From Bryobacterales bacterium F-183 (GTDB lineage: Bacteria; Acidobacteriota; Terriglobia; Bryobacterales; Bryobacteraceae), in the NCBI GenBank assembly GCA_016865505.2, contig AP025252.1, forward strand, positions 372,001 through 436,000: DNA of 64,000 bases, read 5' to 3'. A model generated the notes under the pieces. The model had not been told where the DNA came from. It saw nothing but the letters and a program-made list of their open reading frames with translations, and did no database searches. Below are positions 9,124 through 16,913 of this stretch, piece after piece; within the stretch, counting starts at the first letter, position 1; each line of letters begins with the position of its first letter. The translations under genes and the position numbers were made by a program.

Positions 9124-9207
9124 GGGGACAGGTCGAACGCACCAGACTGTCCCCAAGTTGAGTTGAACGCACCAGACTGTCCCCAAGTTGAGTTCCCAAG
9201 TTGAGTT
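9124..9207 (+). repeat. GGGGACAG repeat with nested tandem duplication
   Basis: A 31-base element with 8-bp inverted ends (GGGGACAG...CTGTCCCC, 9124-9154) followed by AAGTTGAGTT. The last 30 bases (9135-9164) are repeated perfectly at 9165-9194, and the last 13 (CCCAAGTTGAGTT) again at 9195-9207, making a 3'-anchored nested series. Similar elements lie at 10229 and 51566. Confidence 0.8.
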
Positions 9208-9308
9208 CCGCTCTACGATCTGTGATATCACCATAAGCAGCTCCGCACTTTAGTGCGCATTTGGGTCGGGCAAGGGTCCGAGAATATCACAGGGACGATA
9301 GCACAGAA

Positions 9309-9968
9309 ATGCTTCTTTCAATAGGGCGATCAACAGTGTCCACTGGGCAACAATGGTTTGTCGCTCAAGCCTCAAGACTTCTGTTTTGTTTGATCTTCGG
9401 CTTGACGGCCTGGACACTTACTTCTAACGCGCAGGTGGTGCCATTCGATGAATCCCACCGCGAGACTCGGTTGCGGGTCGAAGCGTTTGACCCGCAAGGG
9501 AAAGCGCTCGACCGATATTCGGTGGAAGTAGTTTCAGAAGATGGAAGAGTAAAACGAGAGGGAAATGAACATATCCTTCCTGTCGGACGATACAGGGTTC
9601 ACGTAAGTACACCCTGGGATCGTCATACTCAGACAGTTAACCTCATTCCTGGCCAAAACCTCGTGATCGTCTCCATGCCCTGGGTCAGTGTAGTGCCTGT
9701 CGAATGGGTGGACGTTGAGATTGTGTTCGAGACTGTCAAGACCAATTGTAGGAGAGCTTTGATTAGTGCGCTGTTCCATGAAAACGCGGAGACAAGCCAA
9801 CACGCCATGCTTATCGGCAGCCACAATAGAATCCTCACAAAGCTGGCACCAGCGACAACATACGTAGTTGTCTTGTTGTCGCAATCAGGTGTTTGCGACG
9901 TCGGCTACGTCGAGGTTCCTAATATGTCAGCCACTGTTCCCTTTAAGGCTGGTCTTCGAAAGCGATAA
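9309..9968 (+). CDS. Unknown exported protein in low-GC islet
   Basis: 219 residues, not recognised. Seen: hydrophobic segment near residues 18-40 that looks like a signal peptide (LLFCLIFGLTAWTLTSNAQ), then a beta-rich body with a segment resembling carboxypeptidase-regulatory or transthyretin-like folds (LRVEAFDPQGKALDRYSVEV, residues about 55-75). Two cysteines appear late. ATG at 9309 is chosen because an earlier in-frame start would add a charged stretch before the signal. Base composition is clearly less GC-rich than neighbours, and the gene is bracketed by GGGGACAG repeats and a transposase remnant, so recent acquisition is inferred. Confidence 0.6.
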   Translation: MLLSIGRSTVSTGQQWFVAQASRLLFCLIFGLTAWTLTSNAQVVPFDESHRETRLRVEAFDPQGKALDRYSVEVVSEDGRVKREGNEHILPVGRYRVHVSTPWDRHTQTVNLIPGQNLVIVSMPWVSVVPVEWVDVEIVFETVKTNCRRALISALFHENAETSQHAMLIGSHNRILTKLAPATTYVVVLLSQSGVCDVGYVEVPNMSATVPFKAGLRKR

Positions 9969-10092
9969 GGGGGTTCGACTCCCATTGCGCAGCTATCTGA
10001 GGAGCGAAAGGGGACCCAGGGGACAAGGGGATGGAGTGCGCCCCAAAGCGGAACAAGGAAAATGGTGACAGCTCTCAAGCAGTTTATCTATT

Positions 10093-10230
10093 CGAGATGA
10101 AGCTGCAATCATCAAGCGAGTCGAAGCAGGCGAGGCGGTGAGCGCCTTGGCCAGAGAGTTTTGGTATCCGCCGCAAGAACATCTACCAGTGGAAGGACCG
10201 GTACGCCGAGTTCATCGAAGCCGGCCTCGG
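10093..10230 (+). pseudogene. Frameshifted transposase HTH remnant
   Basis: Reading 10093 onwards gives RDEAAIIKRVEAGEAVSALA, then one extra T near 10160 shifts the frame; compensating for it yields GIRRKNIYQWKDRYAEFIEA. Together these form the N-terminal helix-turn-helix of an IS3-type OrfA-like transposase (HTH_Tnp_1). There is no DDE domain; the reading stops exactly where a GGGGACAG repeat begins. A dead fragment about 46 codons long. Confidence 0.7.
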
Positions 10231-10290
10231 GGACAGGTCGAACGTGCCAGACTGTCGCCAAGTTGCCCGTCGCCAAGTTGCCCCCCCAAG
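10229..10290 (+). repeat. GGGGACAG repeat with partial duplication
   Basis: GGGGACAG at 10229-10236, degenerate right end CTGTCGCC at 10252-10259, then GTCGCCAAGTTGCCC twice in tandem (10254-10268 and 10269-10283) and a third partial CCCCAAGT. Same 3'-nested duplication style as at 9124-9207. Confidence 0.75.
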
Positions 10291-10393
10291 TGACCCAAAT
10301 TGGATCGCAGCGAAACATGGCTCGCCGCTGGATCGACATCAAAAAAACCGGGTCAGACCGCCATGGCCCGCTTTCCGGCAGCTCCCCAAAAGC

Positions 10394-10425
10394 AAAAAAG
10401 GGCCAGATCCCGCAGGACCCGGCCC
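10394..10425 (-). terminator. Rho-independent terminator of the pseudopilin gene
   Basis: On the minus strand an 11-bp stem (10425-10415 with 10410-10400, two G-U pairs, 4-nt loop) is followed by TTTTTT (10399-10394). It lies 22 bases past the stop of the gene ending at 10448. Classic intrinsic terminator. Confidence 0.85.
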
Positions 10426-10447
10426 CTCTCAAACCCTTCGAAACCCT

Positions 10448-10933
10448 CTACCGCAATTCAGGACTCTGCGCCGTCGCCGGCTCCGCAGACCAGTTCTGAT
10501 GGATCGTCTTCGTCTGATCCATATAGAAGGTTCGCCGGCCCGTATTCCCAAACGCTTCCGGCACCGCCGAAATCGCAAACGCGCTCGCCGAACCCGTCAG
10601 CGTGTACTTGTACCCGTTATGCGACCCCTCCGTCAGCACTTTCGGAATCAGATCCGCACCGCTCGGACCCGCCGCTCCACTGGTAGGCGGCCCCAACTCC
10701 GCGAGCGTCGTCGCGTACTTGCCAAACTGCGAATAATACTGGGTTTGCGCGCTATAAAACGTCTCCAACTCACGCAGCACTGCGGATTCATTGGCCAACA
10801 TCCTCTGTTGGTTGAACTTCGGCACCGCGACCGCCGCGATGATCAGGATGATCGCGATCACGATCAGCAACTCGATAAGCGAAAAGCCTCTGCGAAGTAC
10901 GTTACGGCGGGAAACGGGGCGGCGTGGCGTCAT
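10448..10933 (-). CDS. Type II/IV pseudopilin-like protein (copy 2)
   Basis: 161 residues with a prepilin-type N-terminus: charged leader, cleavage site G16/F17, then FSLIELLIVIAIILIIAAVAV with Glu at mature position 5, as required for PilD processing and assembly. The remainder is a small globular domain ending FYMDQTKTIHQNWSAEP, nearly the same ending as its upstream neighbour (10995-11438). Placed in the inner membrane or a pseudopilus. Tandem with that paralogue (61 bases between), so probably one transcript closed by the terminator at 10394-10425. A major pilin is less likely because of the general T2SS/minor-pilin-like shape. Confidence 0.88.
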   Translation of the reverse strand: MTPRRPVSRRNVLRRGFSLIELLIVIAIILIIAAVAVPKFNQQRMLANESAVLRELETFYSAQTQYYSQFGKYATTLAELGPPTSGAAGPSGADLIPKVLTEGSHNGYKYTLTGSASAFAISAVPEAFGNTGRRTFYMDQTKTIHQNWSAEPATAQSPELR

Positions 10934-10994
10934 GATCTGTATGCTTCTTCCACTATAGACGCACCACGGCGCTCACACGTGTATAGGAAAGTTA

Positions 10995-11438
10995 CTACGG
11001 CACCTCAGGACTGTCCGCAGTCGCCGGTTCCGCCGACCCATTCTGGTGGACCGTGCGCATCTCATCCATGTAAAACGTTCTACTGCCAGTACTTCCGAAG
11101 CTGATGGGCACCGCACCCACGGCGAAACCGCTTTGGGAGCCGGCGGTTACGGCGAACCGATACCCGTGGTGCGTACCCGCAGCCAGAATCTTCGGGATGA
11201 GCTTGGCACCAGTCGGGCCAAGTTCTTCAAGCGAGGCAGCATAACGGCCCTGCTGGGAAAAGAACTGCGTCTGCGCGACATACAGCGTTTGCAATTCGCC
11301 GAGCGCCGCCATTTCGTTGGTTAGCCGCTTCTGGCTTTGGTAGTTCGGGATCGCGATTGTCAGGATGACCAGGATGATCGCGATGACGATCAGCAGTTCA
11401 ACAAGCGAGAAGCCTGCACTCCGGCGGCGTTGTTCCAT
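10995..11438 (-). CDS. Type II/IV pseudopilin-like protein (copy 1)
   Basis: 147 residues; leader MEQRRRSAG, cleavage before F10, FSLVELLIVIAIILVILTIAI with Glu at mature position 5. The globular part matches the downstream copy at several points (ELxxxYxAQTQxxSQxGxYA, LIPKxL, GxHxGYxxxxT, RTFYMDxxxTxHQN, SAEPATAxSPE), so the two are clearly duplicates that have since diverged. No pilus or secretion machinery genes are in the window, so they must work with components coded elsewhere. Confidence 0.88.
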   Translation of the reverse strand: MEQRRRSAGFSLVELLIVIAIILVILTIAIPNYQSQKRLTNEMAALGELQTLYVAQTQFFSQQGRYAASLEELGPTGAKLIPKILAAGTHHGYRFAVTAGSQSGFAVGAVPISFGSTGSRTFYMDEMRTVHQNGSAEPATADSPEVP

Positions 11439-11480
11439 GCAAACCGTGACGCGCCCCCGGGCGAAAGCGTGGAGGCCAGT

Positions 11481-12020
11481 TTACGGCAACGCGCGACGGG
11501 ACTTTTCGAGATCAATCGCCAGTTGTTTCACCACTTTGGCCGCGACGTCCGCTGTCGCCCCCCGGAACTTGCCTCCCGAAGACTCCTGCGTCGTCGACCA
11601 CAAAACATCCCCACTCTTCGACACCAGCCGGACCGTCGCCATCGCATCATGCTTACGCTCCTGGATCCGGCTCGATTCCCGTTCGCTGATCCCGATCCCC
11701 GCCGCGTCCGCCTCCCGGTTCCGGCTACTGGTGGCCCCGCGACTCCTGGACGTCCGCACATTGCCGGAAATCGCTTCATCCGTCTGGTGCAGTTCCGTAT
11801 AAATGTCCTCTTCGGCCGCGCCCCGCAGGTACGCGTCAGCCCGCTCCTCGTCCTCTGTCACGATGAACAGCTTGGACGATTGCAAACTCGCGATCAGCAA
11901 GTCCCGCATTTGCATCGCGGCGCTCTTGCCGGTCAACTGGTCGACGTACACCCGCTTCACATGATGCAGCTTTTCCGCAGGCTCCACGCCCAGCAACACC
12001 AACAGAACACAAAGAATCAT
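11481..12020 (-). CDS. Exported protein with LpoB/CsgG-like features
   Basis: 179 residues, tentative. Seen: very short hydrophobic N-terminus (MILCVLLVLLGVEP), then an alpha/beta domain with KRVYVDQLTGKSAAMQMRD, ADAYLRGAA and a final VRLVSKSGDVLWSTTQESSG block, a layout like periplasmic CsgG/LpoB-type domains seen in acidobacterial proteins. A Ser/Arg-rich insertion lies near residues 85-115. Start overlaps the stop of the upstream gene by 4 bases, so the two are translationally coupled. Function unknown. Confidence 0.65.
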   Translation of the reverse strand: MILCVLLVLLGVEPAEKLHHVKRVYVDQLTGKSAAMQMRDLLIASLQSSKLFIVTEDEERADAYLRGAAEEDIYTELHQTDEAISGNVRTSRSRGATSSRNREADAAGIGISERESSRIQERKHDAMATVRLVSKSGDVLWSTTQESSGGKFRGATADVAAKVVKQLAIDLEKSRRALP

Positions 12021-12484
12021 CCCTTACCTGCCCGGCGAGCGTCCTCGTCCTGATACTGCACCTTCAACCCCGTGCGAGCCTCCAGCGACACCAACACCGT
12101 CCGTATGTCAGACTTATCCACTTTGAACACCAACGCCTGCTGCCGCCCTTCCTCGTCCTGATACCCCAAGGTCAGAAAATGCTGCCGCTTCTTGAGCAGT
12201 ACGAACATCGGCGACAACACCACCGCCATGGCCACCCGGCGGCTCACCTTCTGCCCGTACTCCAGCAGGTTGATCCGCTCATACGCCACCCGCAGATTCG
12301 CCTTCGGCGTCCAAAACACCATGTACTCGGGGTCCGCCGCATCGACGACGCCGCGTCCGCCCTGTTGAAACTGATTGAGAGTACCGCCCAGATAGGCGAC
12401 CTGACTGCCGTGATCGGCTGCCGCGAAAACTAACGCTGCTGCAAGGAGGAGCATCCATGTGGATAGTGCCGATTCGCGACCCAA
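12017..12484 (-). CDS. Unknown exported protein
   Basis: 155 residues, not recognised. Seen: hydrophobic N-terminal segment LLLAAALVFAAA that fits a signal peptide; a central helix VAMAVVLSPMFVLLKKRQHFLTL; C-terminal half rich in charge. First of a two-gene operon (4-base overlap with the gene at 11481-12020). The start is uncertain: TTG at 12484 or ATG at 12454, which would give MLLLAAALVFA directly; neither has a good RBS. The last part of the text (VKVDKSDIRTVLVSLEARTGLKV) reads like a beta-alpha stress-type domain but this is only an impression. Confidence 0.6.
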   Translation of the reverse strand: MGRESALSTWMLLLAAALVFAAADHGSQVAYLGGTLNQFQQGGRGVVDAADPEYMVFWTPKANLRVAYERINLLEYGQKVSRRVAMAVVLSPMFVLLKKRQHFLTLGYQDEEGRQQALVFKVDKSDIRTVLVSLEARTGLKVQYQDEDARRAGKG

Positions 12485-12533
12485 AATCTCAGCCGCAGAT
12501 GGGGGGACAGTGGGGCGGGAAAATCCTATGCGT

Positions 12534-12539
12534 TATACT
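12534..12539 (+). promoter_or_regulatory. Possible -10 element before a GTG start
   Basis: TATACT ending 7 bases before the GTG at 12547, compatible with a leaderless transcript. No convincing -35 (G-rich sequence there). Confidence 0.3.
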
Positions 12540-12546
12540 GAGACCC

Positions 12547-12954
12547 GTGCCAAGACGTCTTCCGGCCATCTTGTTACTGGTGCTCAACAGCTTGCTGTTG
12601 ACCGTACCCGTAGCCATTGCCGCGAACACGAAATCGCCCGAGTTGCCCGCTTGTTGCCGCCGCGATGGCAAGCATAAGTGCGGCATGACGTCACAAACCG
12701 CGTCGGTCAAAAACGCAGGCGGCCTCGCCGTGATCGCCGACCGTTGCCCGTGCTGTCCCAAAGGCAGCGTACAGGCGTCCTTTTCCACCGATGTCGCCCT
12801 CGCGATGCCGGACCGTGAAGCGGCGCTTGACCTACCCTTGTACGCGCAGTCCAGCGGCGTACCCCAAACCGAAGCTCGCCAGCGCATTTCCGAACATCGT
12901 GCCTGGCAAAAGCGCGGACCTCCTTCCTCCCTCGTAACCCCCACGAACCTGTAG
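12547..12954 (+). CDS. Small exported Cys-rich protein, possible metal binder
   Basis: 135 residues from GTG 12547. Seen: signal peptide (MPRRLPAILLLVLNSLLLTV), then CCRRDGKHKCGM (Cys36, Cys37, Cys45 with His and Met between) and a second cluster CPCC (Cys67, 69, 70). The Cys/His/Met spacing suggests binding of copper or a similar soft metal, which is inference only. It directly precedes an Oar-type receptor, BNR protein and cytochrome c'-like gene on the same strand. GTG is preferred over an upstream frame because the signal peptide starts there. Confidence 0.65.
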   Translation: MPRRLPAILLLVLNSLLLTVPVAIAANTKSPELPACCRRDGKHKCGMTSQTASVKNAGGLAVIADRCPCCPKGSVQASFSTDVALAMPDREAALDLPLYAQSSGVPQTEARQRISEHRAWQKRGPPSSLVTPTNL

Positions 12955-13006
12955 TTGCTACGTCTCCCCTTCTCTACAATTTCCGGGTGTTTTTCGAGGT
13001 CTTTTC

Positions 13007-15769
13007 ATGCGGTTTTTCTGTTTTTTGTTGATCGGCTGCTCCATTTTGGCCGCGCAGGATACGGTTCATCTGGCGAGTATTGGTGGACGCATTACGGATC
13101 CGTCGGGCGCTGTCGTACAGGGTGCCAAAGTCACCGCCCGCCAAACGGCGACCAACGTCGAGGCGACCACCTTTTCCGGCGGCGACGGCCGCTTCAAGCT
13201 GACCTACCTGCGAACCGGCCCTTATGAGTTGACGGTCGAGCAGACCGGGTTTGGCAAAGCCATCCAGGCCCTGAACCTCAACGCCGGCGCCGCGCACGAC
13301 CTCAGCATCTCGCTCACGGTGGGCAATACCGAAACGCGCGTCGATGTCGGAGCCACTGGCGACCTCCTGGAAGCCGCGCGCAGCCAGATCGCCATTACCG
13401 TGGGCCAAACCGAGGTCGCAAACCTCCCTCTAAACGGACGCAATTTTCTGGACATCGCGCTGCTCGTCCCCGGAGTCTCGCCCACCAACACCGGCAGCAA
13501 CCAGTTGTTCGCGGAAACCTCCGCCGTACCCGGCCAGGGCATTTCCGTCGGTAGCCAGCGCAACTTCTCGAACAACTTCGTTGTGGACGGACTTTCCGCC
13601 AATGACGACGCCGCAGGTTTGAGCGGCGTCTACTACGGCGCGGACACCGTGCAGGAATTCCAAGTGGTCACCTCCGGCGCGCAGGCCGAACTCGGACGAG
13701 CCCTCGGCGGCTTTATCAACGTCGTCACCAAAAGCGGCACCAACACCCTGCATGGCGACCTCTATGGGTACTTCCGCAACCAGCGCTTCAACGCCGCCAA
13801 CCCGCTGTCGAACACCAAGCTACCCATGACCCAGGCGCAGTACGGCGCAAGCCTCGGCGGACCCATCAAGCAGGACCGTACCTTCTACTTCGCCAACTTT
13901 GAACAGCGCCAATTGAACCAGAGCGGTCTGACCACAATTTCCGCCGCCAACGCCGCCACCATCAACGCTCGTCTCGATGCCATCAACTTCCCCGGCGGAC
14001 GCGTGCAAACCGGCATCTACTCGAACCCGGTACATCTCACCAGCGCGATGGCCAAGTTAGACCAGCACTTCAACGCGCGAGACCAGTTCAGCTTCCGCTA
14101 CACCCTGTACGACGTCGAAAGCCGCAACTCCCGCGGCGCCGGAGCCTTGAACGCCCCCAGCGCCTCCGCCGGACTCGACAATCGCGACTACACCCTCGCC
14201 GCCAGCAACATCCTGACGATCTCCCCGCGTACCATCAACGAAACCCGCGGCCAGTACACCCACAGCGACCTTCTGGCGCTCCCCACTGACCTCAACGGTC
14301 CCGCAGTCAACATCGCGGGCGTAGCGGTATTTGGGCGCCTTTCGGGGTCGCCGACCGGCCGATTGAACCATATGTTTGAGATTGCCAACAACCTGTCGCA
14401 CCAGGCCGGCGCACACGGTCTCCGCGCGGGTGTCAACTTCCTCTACAACGGCTCAACGATCCAGTTCCCCCGCTCCATCCGCGGCGCGTACACCTTCTCG
14501 TCTCTTGCTAACTTTTTAGCAGGCACCTACAACAACGCGGGCTACACCCAGACTTTCGGCGTCACCCAGGTCCAGCTCACCAACCCGAACCTCGGCTTCT
14601 ATGTGCAGGACGAATGGCGAGCCCTGCCGTCGCTCACCTTCAACCTCGGCCTCCGGTACGACCTGCAGTACCTCGACACCATCAACACCGATCGCAACAA
14701 CGTGTCCCCTCGTGGTGGATTCGCCTGGTCGCTAGGTAAGAACAAGAACACCGTGATTCGCGGCGGCGCAGGTCTTTACTATGACCGTGTCCCCCTCCGC
14801 GCCCTCGCCAACGCGATCCTGTCCAGCAACAACACCACAGAGCTCAACAGCCAGAGCCAGATCAGCGTGAGTCTGTCTCCCGCCCAAACTGGCGCCCCCG
14901 TGTTCCCCAACATCCTCACCACCACGCCGGGCATCGCGCTGGTAAACTTCACCACCATGGATCGCAACATGCAGAATGCGAACTCGGTCCAGACCAACGT
15001 CGAGGTGGAACAAAAGCTGGGCAGCTTAGGCGCGCTCTCCGTCGGCTACCAGCGCCTGCGGGGCCTGCATCTGATCGCCACCATCAACCAGAACGTACCC
15101 ACGTGCGTCGCCGCCGGCACCAACAACGGCTGCCGTCCCAACCCGAACTTCGCGAACAACAGCCAGTACCGTCCCGCTGCGGATTCCGTGTACGACGGCC
15201 TGCATGTGTCGTTTGTACGCCGCCCCATGAAGTACGGCAGCTACCGCATCTCGTACACCTACTCAAAGTCCAACAATAACGTCGGCGAGTTCTTCTTCAG
15301 CTCGCCAATCGACCCCTTCAACATCTGGCGCGACTACGGCCGTTCCGACGATGACCAACGCCACCGCGTCGTCTTCAACGGGACTCTACAGCGCTGGGGC
15401 TTCCAATTGGGCGGCATGCTGCAGTATTATTCGGCATTGCCTTTAAACATCACCAGCGGCGTGACGACCGTGCAAGGTACGGCGGGGCGCCCCATCGTCA
15501 ACGGCGACTTCATCCCGCGCAACGCTGGCACCGGCAATGACTTTTTCAGCGTCAATCTGCGCTTGAGCCGCGTCTTCTCCATCACCGAGCGCCTCAAGAT
15601 CGAAGGCATCACCGAGGCCTTCAACGCACTCAACCATCGCAATAACCTGACGCGCAACGGCGTCTTCGGCGCAGGTGCGTACCCCACCAATCCATCCGCC
15701 ACCTTCGGACAAGTCACCGCCGTGCAGGATCCCCGATCGCTACAACTGGCTTTGCGAGTACGGTTCTAA
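13007..15769 (+). CDS. Oar-like TonB-dependent receptor
   Basis: 920-residue outer-membrane receptor. Seen: signal peptide (MRFFCFLLIGCSILAAQ), carboxypeptidase-regulatory-like domain (about 25-110, with GRITDPSGAVVQGAKVTARQ), plug region (about 120-240, LPLNGRNFLDIALLVPGV is the family hallmark), a large beta-barrel and a terminal aromatic (VRF) needed for outer-membrane assembly. Acidobacteria carry many such receptors; ligands are often oligosaccharides, peptides or metals, and this one cannot be assigned. The next gene starts 17 bases after its stop, so cotranscription with the BNR protein is likely. Confidence 0.93.
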   Translation: MRFFCFLLIGCSILAAQDTVHLASIGGRITDPSGAVVQGAKVTARQTATNVEATTFSGGDGRFKLTYLRTGPYELTVEQTGFGKAIQALNLNAGAAHDLSISLTVGNTETRVDVGATGDLLEAARSQIAITVGQTEVANLPLNGRNFLDIALLVPGVSPTNTGSNQLFAETSAVPGQGISVGSQRNFSNNFVVDGLSANDDAAGLSGVYYGADTVQEFQVVTSGAQAELGRALGGFINVVTKSGTNTLHGDLYGYFRNQRFNAANPLSNTKLPMTQAQYGASLGGPIKQDRTFYFANFEQRQLNQSGLTTISAANAATINARLDAINFPGGRVQTGIYSNPVHLTSAMAKLDQHFNARDQFSFRYTLYDVESRNSRGAGALNAPSASAGLDNRDYTLAASNILTISPRTINETRGQYTHSDLLALPTDLNGPAVNIAGVAVFGRLSGSPTGRLNHMFEIANNLSHQAGAHGLRAGVNFLYNGSTIQFPRSIRGAYTFSSLANFLAGTYNNAGYTQTFGVTQVQLTNPNLGFYVQDEWRALPSLTFNLGLRYDLQYLDTINTDRNNVSPRGGFAWSLGKNKNTVIRGGAGLYYDRVPLRALANAILSSNNTTELNSQSQISVSLSPAQTGAPVFPNILTTTPGIALVNFTTMDRNMQNANSVQTNVEVEQKLGSLGALSVGYQRLRGLHLIATINQNVPTCVAAGTNNGCRPNPNFANNSQYRPAADSVYDGLHVSFVRRPMKYGSYRISYTYSKSNNNVGEFFFSSPIDPFNIWRDYGRSDDDQRHRVVFNGTLQRWGFQLGGMLQYYSALPLNITSGVTTVQGTAGRPIVNGDFIPRNAGTGNDFFSVNLRLSRVFSITERLKIEGITEAFNALNHRNNLTRNGVFGAGAYPTNPSATFGQVTAVQDPRSLQLALRVRF

Positions 15770-15786
15770 AAAGAGGACTTTTCAAC

Positions 15787-16863
15787 ATGCTTTGGATTAC
15801 CTTGCTCACCCTTGCTTCCAGCATCCAACCTCCGGCACCGGCCACCGCGCCGTACCGCCAGCCGCAGATCGCGATTGCCGGCAAGCAAGTCGCGATGGTA
15901 TTCGGCGGCGGATCGTCGGTGTACTTCACCTCGTCCTCCGACAATGGCGCCACCTTCGCCGCGCCCGTGAAAGTAGCCGAAACAGGCGCTCTGGCCCTGG
16001 GCCGCCATCGCGGACCTCGCGTCGCCATCCTGCGCGACGGCACCCTCGTCGTCTCTGCCATCGCGGGAGAAAAGGTCGCCACCGGACCCCACGCCCACGG
16101 CCTGCCCGAAGCCGGCAATCTGCTGACTTGGCGCTCCACCGACCATGGCAAGACCTGGACCCGAAGCGCCACCATCAACGACGTTCCCGGCGCCGCACGT
16201 GAAGGTCTGCATGCGATGACTCTCGCCGCCGACGGCAAGACGCTCCACTCCGTTTGGCTCGACCTGCGCGACAAAGGCACCAAGCTCTACGGCTCCAAGT
16301 CCGACGACGGCGGCAAGACCTGGGCCAAGAATACGCTCGTCTACGAATCGCCGGACGGTACGATCTGCCAGTGCTGCCATCCATCTTTGACCGCTGACAC
16401 CAGGGGCAACATCTGGATGATGTGGCGCAACGTCATCGGCGGCAATCGCGACATGTACGTCCTCAACACCTCCGCGGCCAAGCCGGAAGCGGTCAAGCAG
16501 GGCATCGGCACCTGGCCCCTGAACGCCTGCCCCATGGATGGCGGAGCCTTCGCCGTGGACCCTGATGGCAAGGTCAGCTCGGCCTGGCGCCGCGACGGTG
16601 CTGTTTTCTTAGCAGAACGTGGCGCAGCCGAAGTAGAGCTGGGCAAAGGCAAAGACGTGGCCATGGCGCGTAACAAGCGCGGCTCTTTCGTCGCCTGGAC
16701 CAAGGATGGGAATGTGCCCGTCGTACGTTTGCCGGAAGGCGGGGTGAAGACCCTGGGTACTGGCGCGGCGGGTGGCTTTGTGGCAATGGCCGCGATTGAC
16801 GGACGCCGTGTATTGGCGGCCTGGGAGTCGCAAGGCTCGATCGAAACGACTATCTTAGAATGA
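15787..16863 (+). CDS. BNR/sialidase-fold protein with CxCC motif
   Basis: 358-residue exported six-bladed propeller. Seen: short signal peptide; Asp-boxes SSDNGATF, STDHGKTW and SDDGGKTW (residues about 50, 117, 172); and an unusual ICQCCHPS at 193-200 (Cys194, 196, 197, His198) plus NACPMDGG around 246-253 (Cys248). Those Cys/His/Met residues could form a metal site and are not part of a classical sialidase centre; the arginine triad was not evident. So exo-alpha-sialidase is only the nearest family name. Lies between an Oar receptor and a cytochrome c'-like gene. Confidence 0.8.
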   Translation: MLWITLLTLASSIQPPAPATAPYRQPQIAIAGKQVAMVFGGGSSVYFTSSSDNGATFAAPVKVAETGALALGRHRGPRVAILRDGTLVVSAIAGEKVATGPHAHGLPEAGNLLTWRSTDHGKTWTRSATINDVPGAAREGLHAMTLAADGKTLHSVWLDLRDKGTKLYGSKSDDGGKTWAKNTLVYESPDGTICQCCHPSLTADTRGNIWMMWRNVIGGNRDMYVLNTSAAKPEAVKQGIGTWPLNACPMDGGAFAVDPDGKVSSAWRRDGAVFLAERGAAEVELGKGKDVAMARNKRGSFVAWTKDGNVPVVRLPEGGVKTLGTGAAGGFVAMAAIDGRRVLAAWESQGSIETTILE

Positions 16864-16913
16864 TGGCTTGGTTCCGCAAGGACGGGCCAGTTTCGCAAGG
16901 AGAATGAGGAAAG

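Larger units (their letters stand above)
9006..9308. other. Gene-free stretch with GGGGACAG palindromic repeats
   Basis: 303 bases without a supported gene. It holds one divergent palindromic element at 9026-9058, a second with nested duplications at 9124-9207, and between them a short open stretch starting ATG at 9099 that reads MTRRGKIV, which resembles the first residues of Y1/IS200-type (REP-associated) transposases before running into the repeat. Read as mobile-element debris; that identity is tentative. Confidence 0.55.
9969..10447. other. Gene-free stretch with transposase remnant, repeat and terminator
   Basis: About 480 bases. It contains a broken helix-turn-helix fragment (10093-10230), a GGGGACAG repeat fused directly to its end (10229-10290), and the minus-strand terminator of the pseudopilin gene (10394-10425). 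Nothing else coding could be supported. Confidence 0.6.

Noticed and set aside
9124-9207. CRISPR-like tandem repeats
   Set aside because: The repeats are directly adjacent without spacers and are nested at one end.
9960-9995. tRNA T-arm-like GGTTCGACTCC after the gene at 9309
   Set aside because: No acceptor stem, anticodon arm or CCA end; stem pairing fails after three bases.
12457-12546. Earlier start of the Cys-rich protein in the same frame
   Set aside because: Would place 30 extra residues before a clear signal peptide and overlap the divergent gene.
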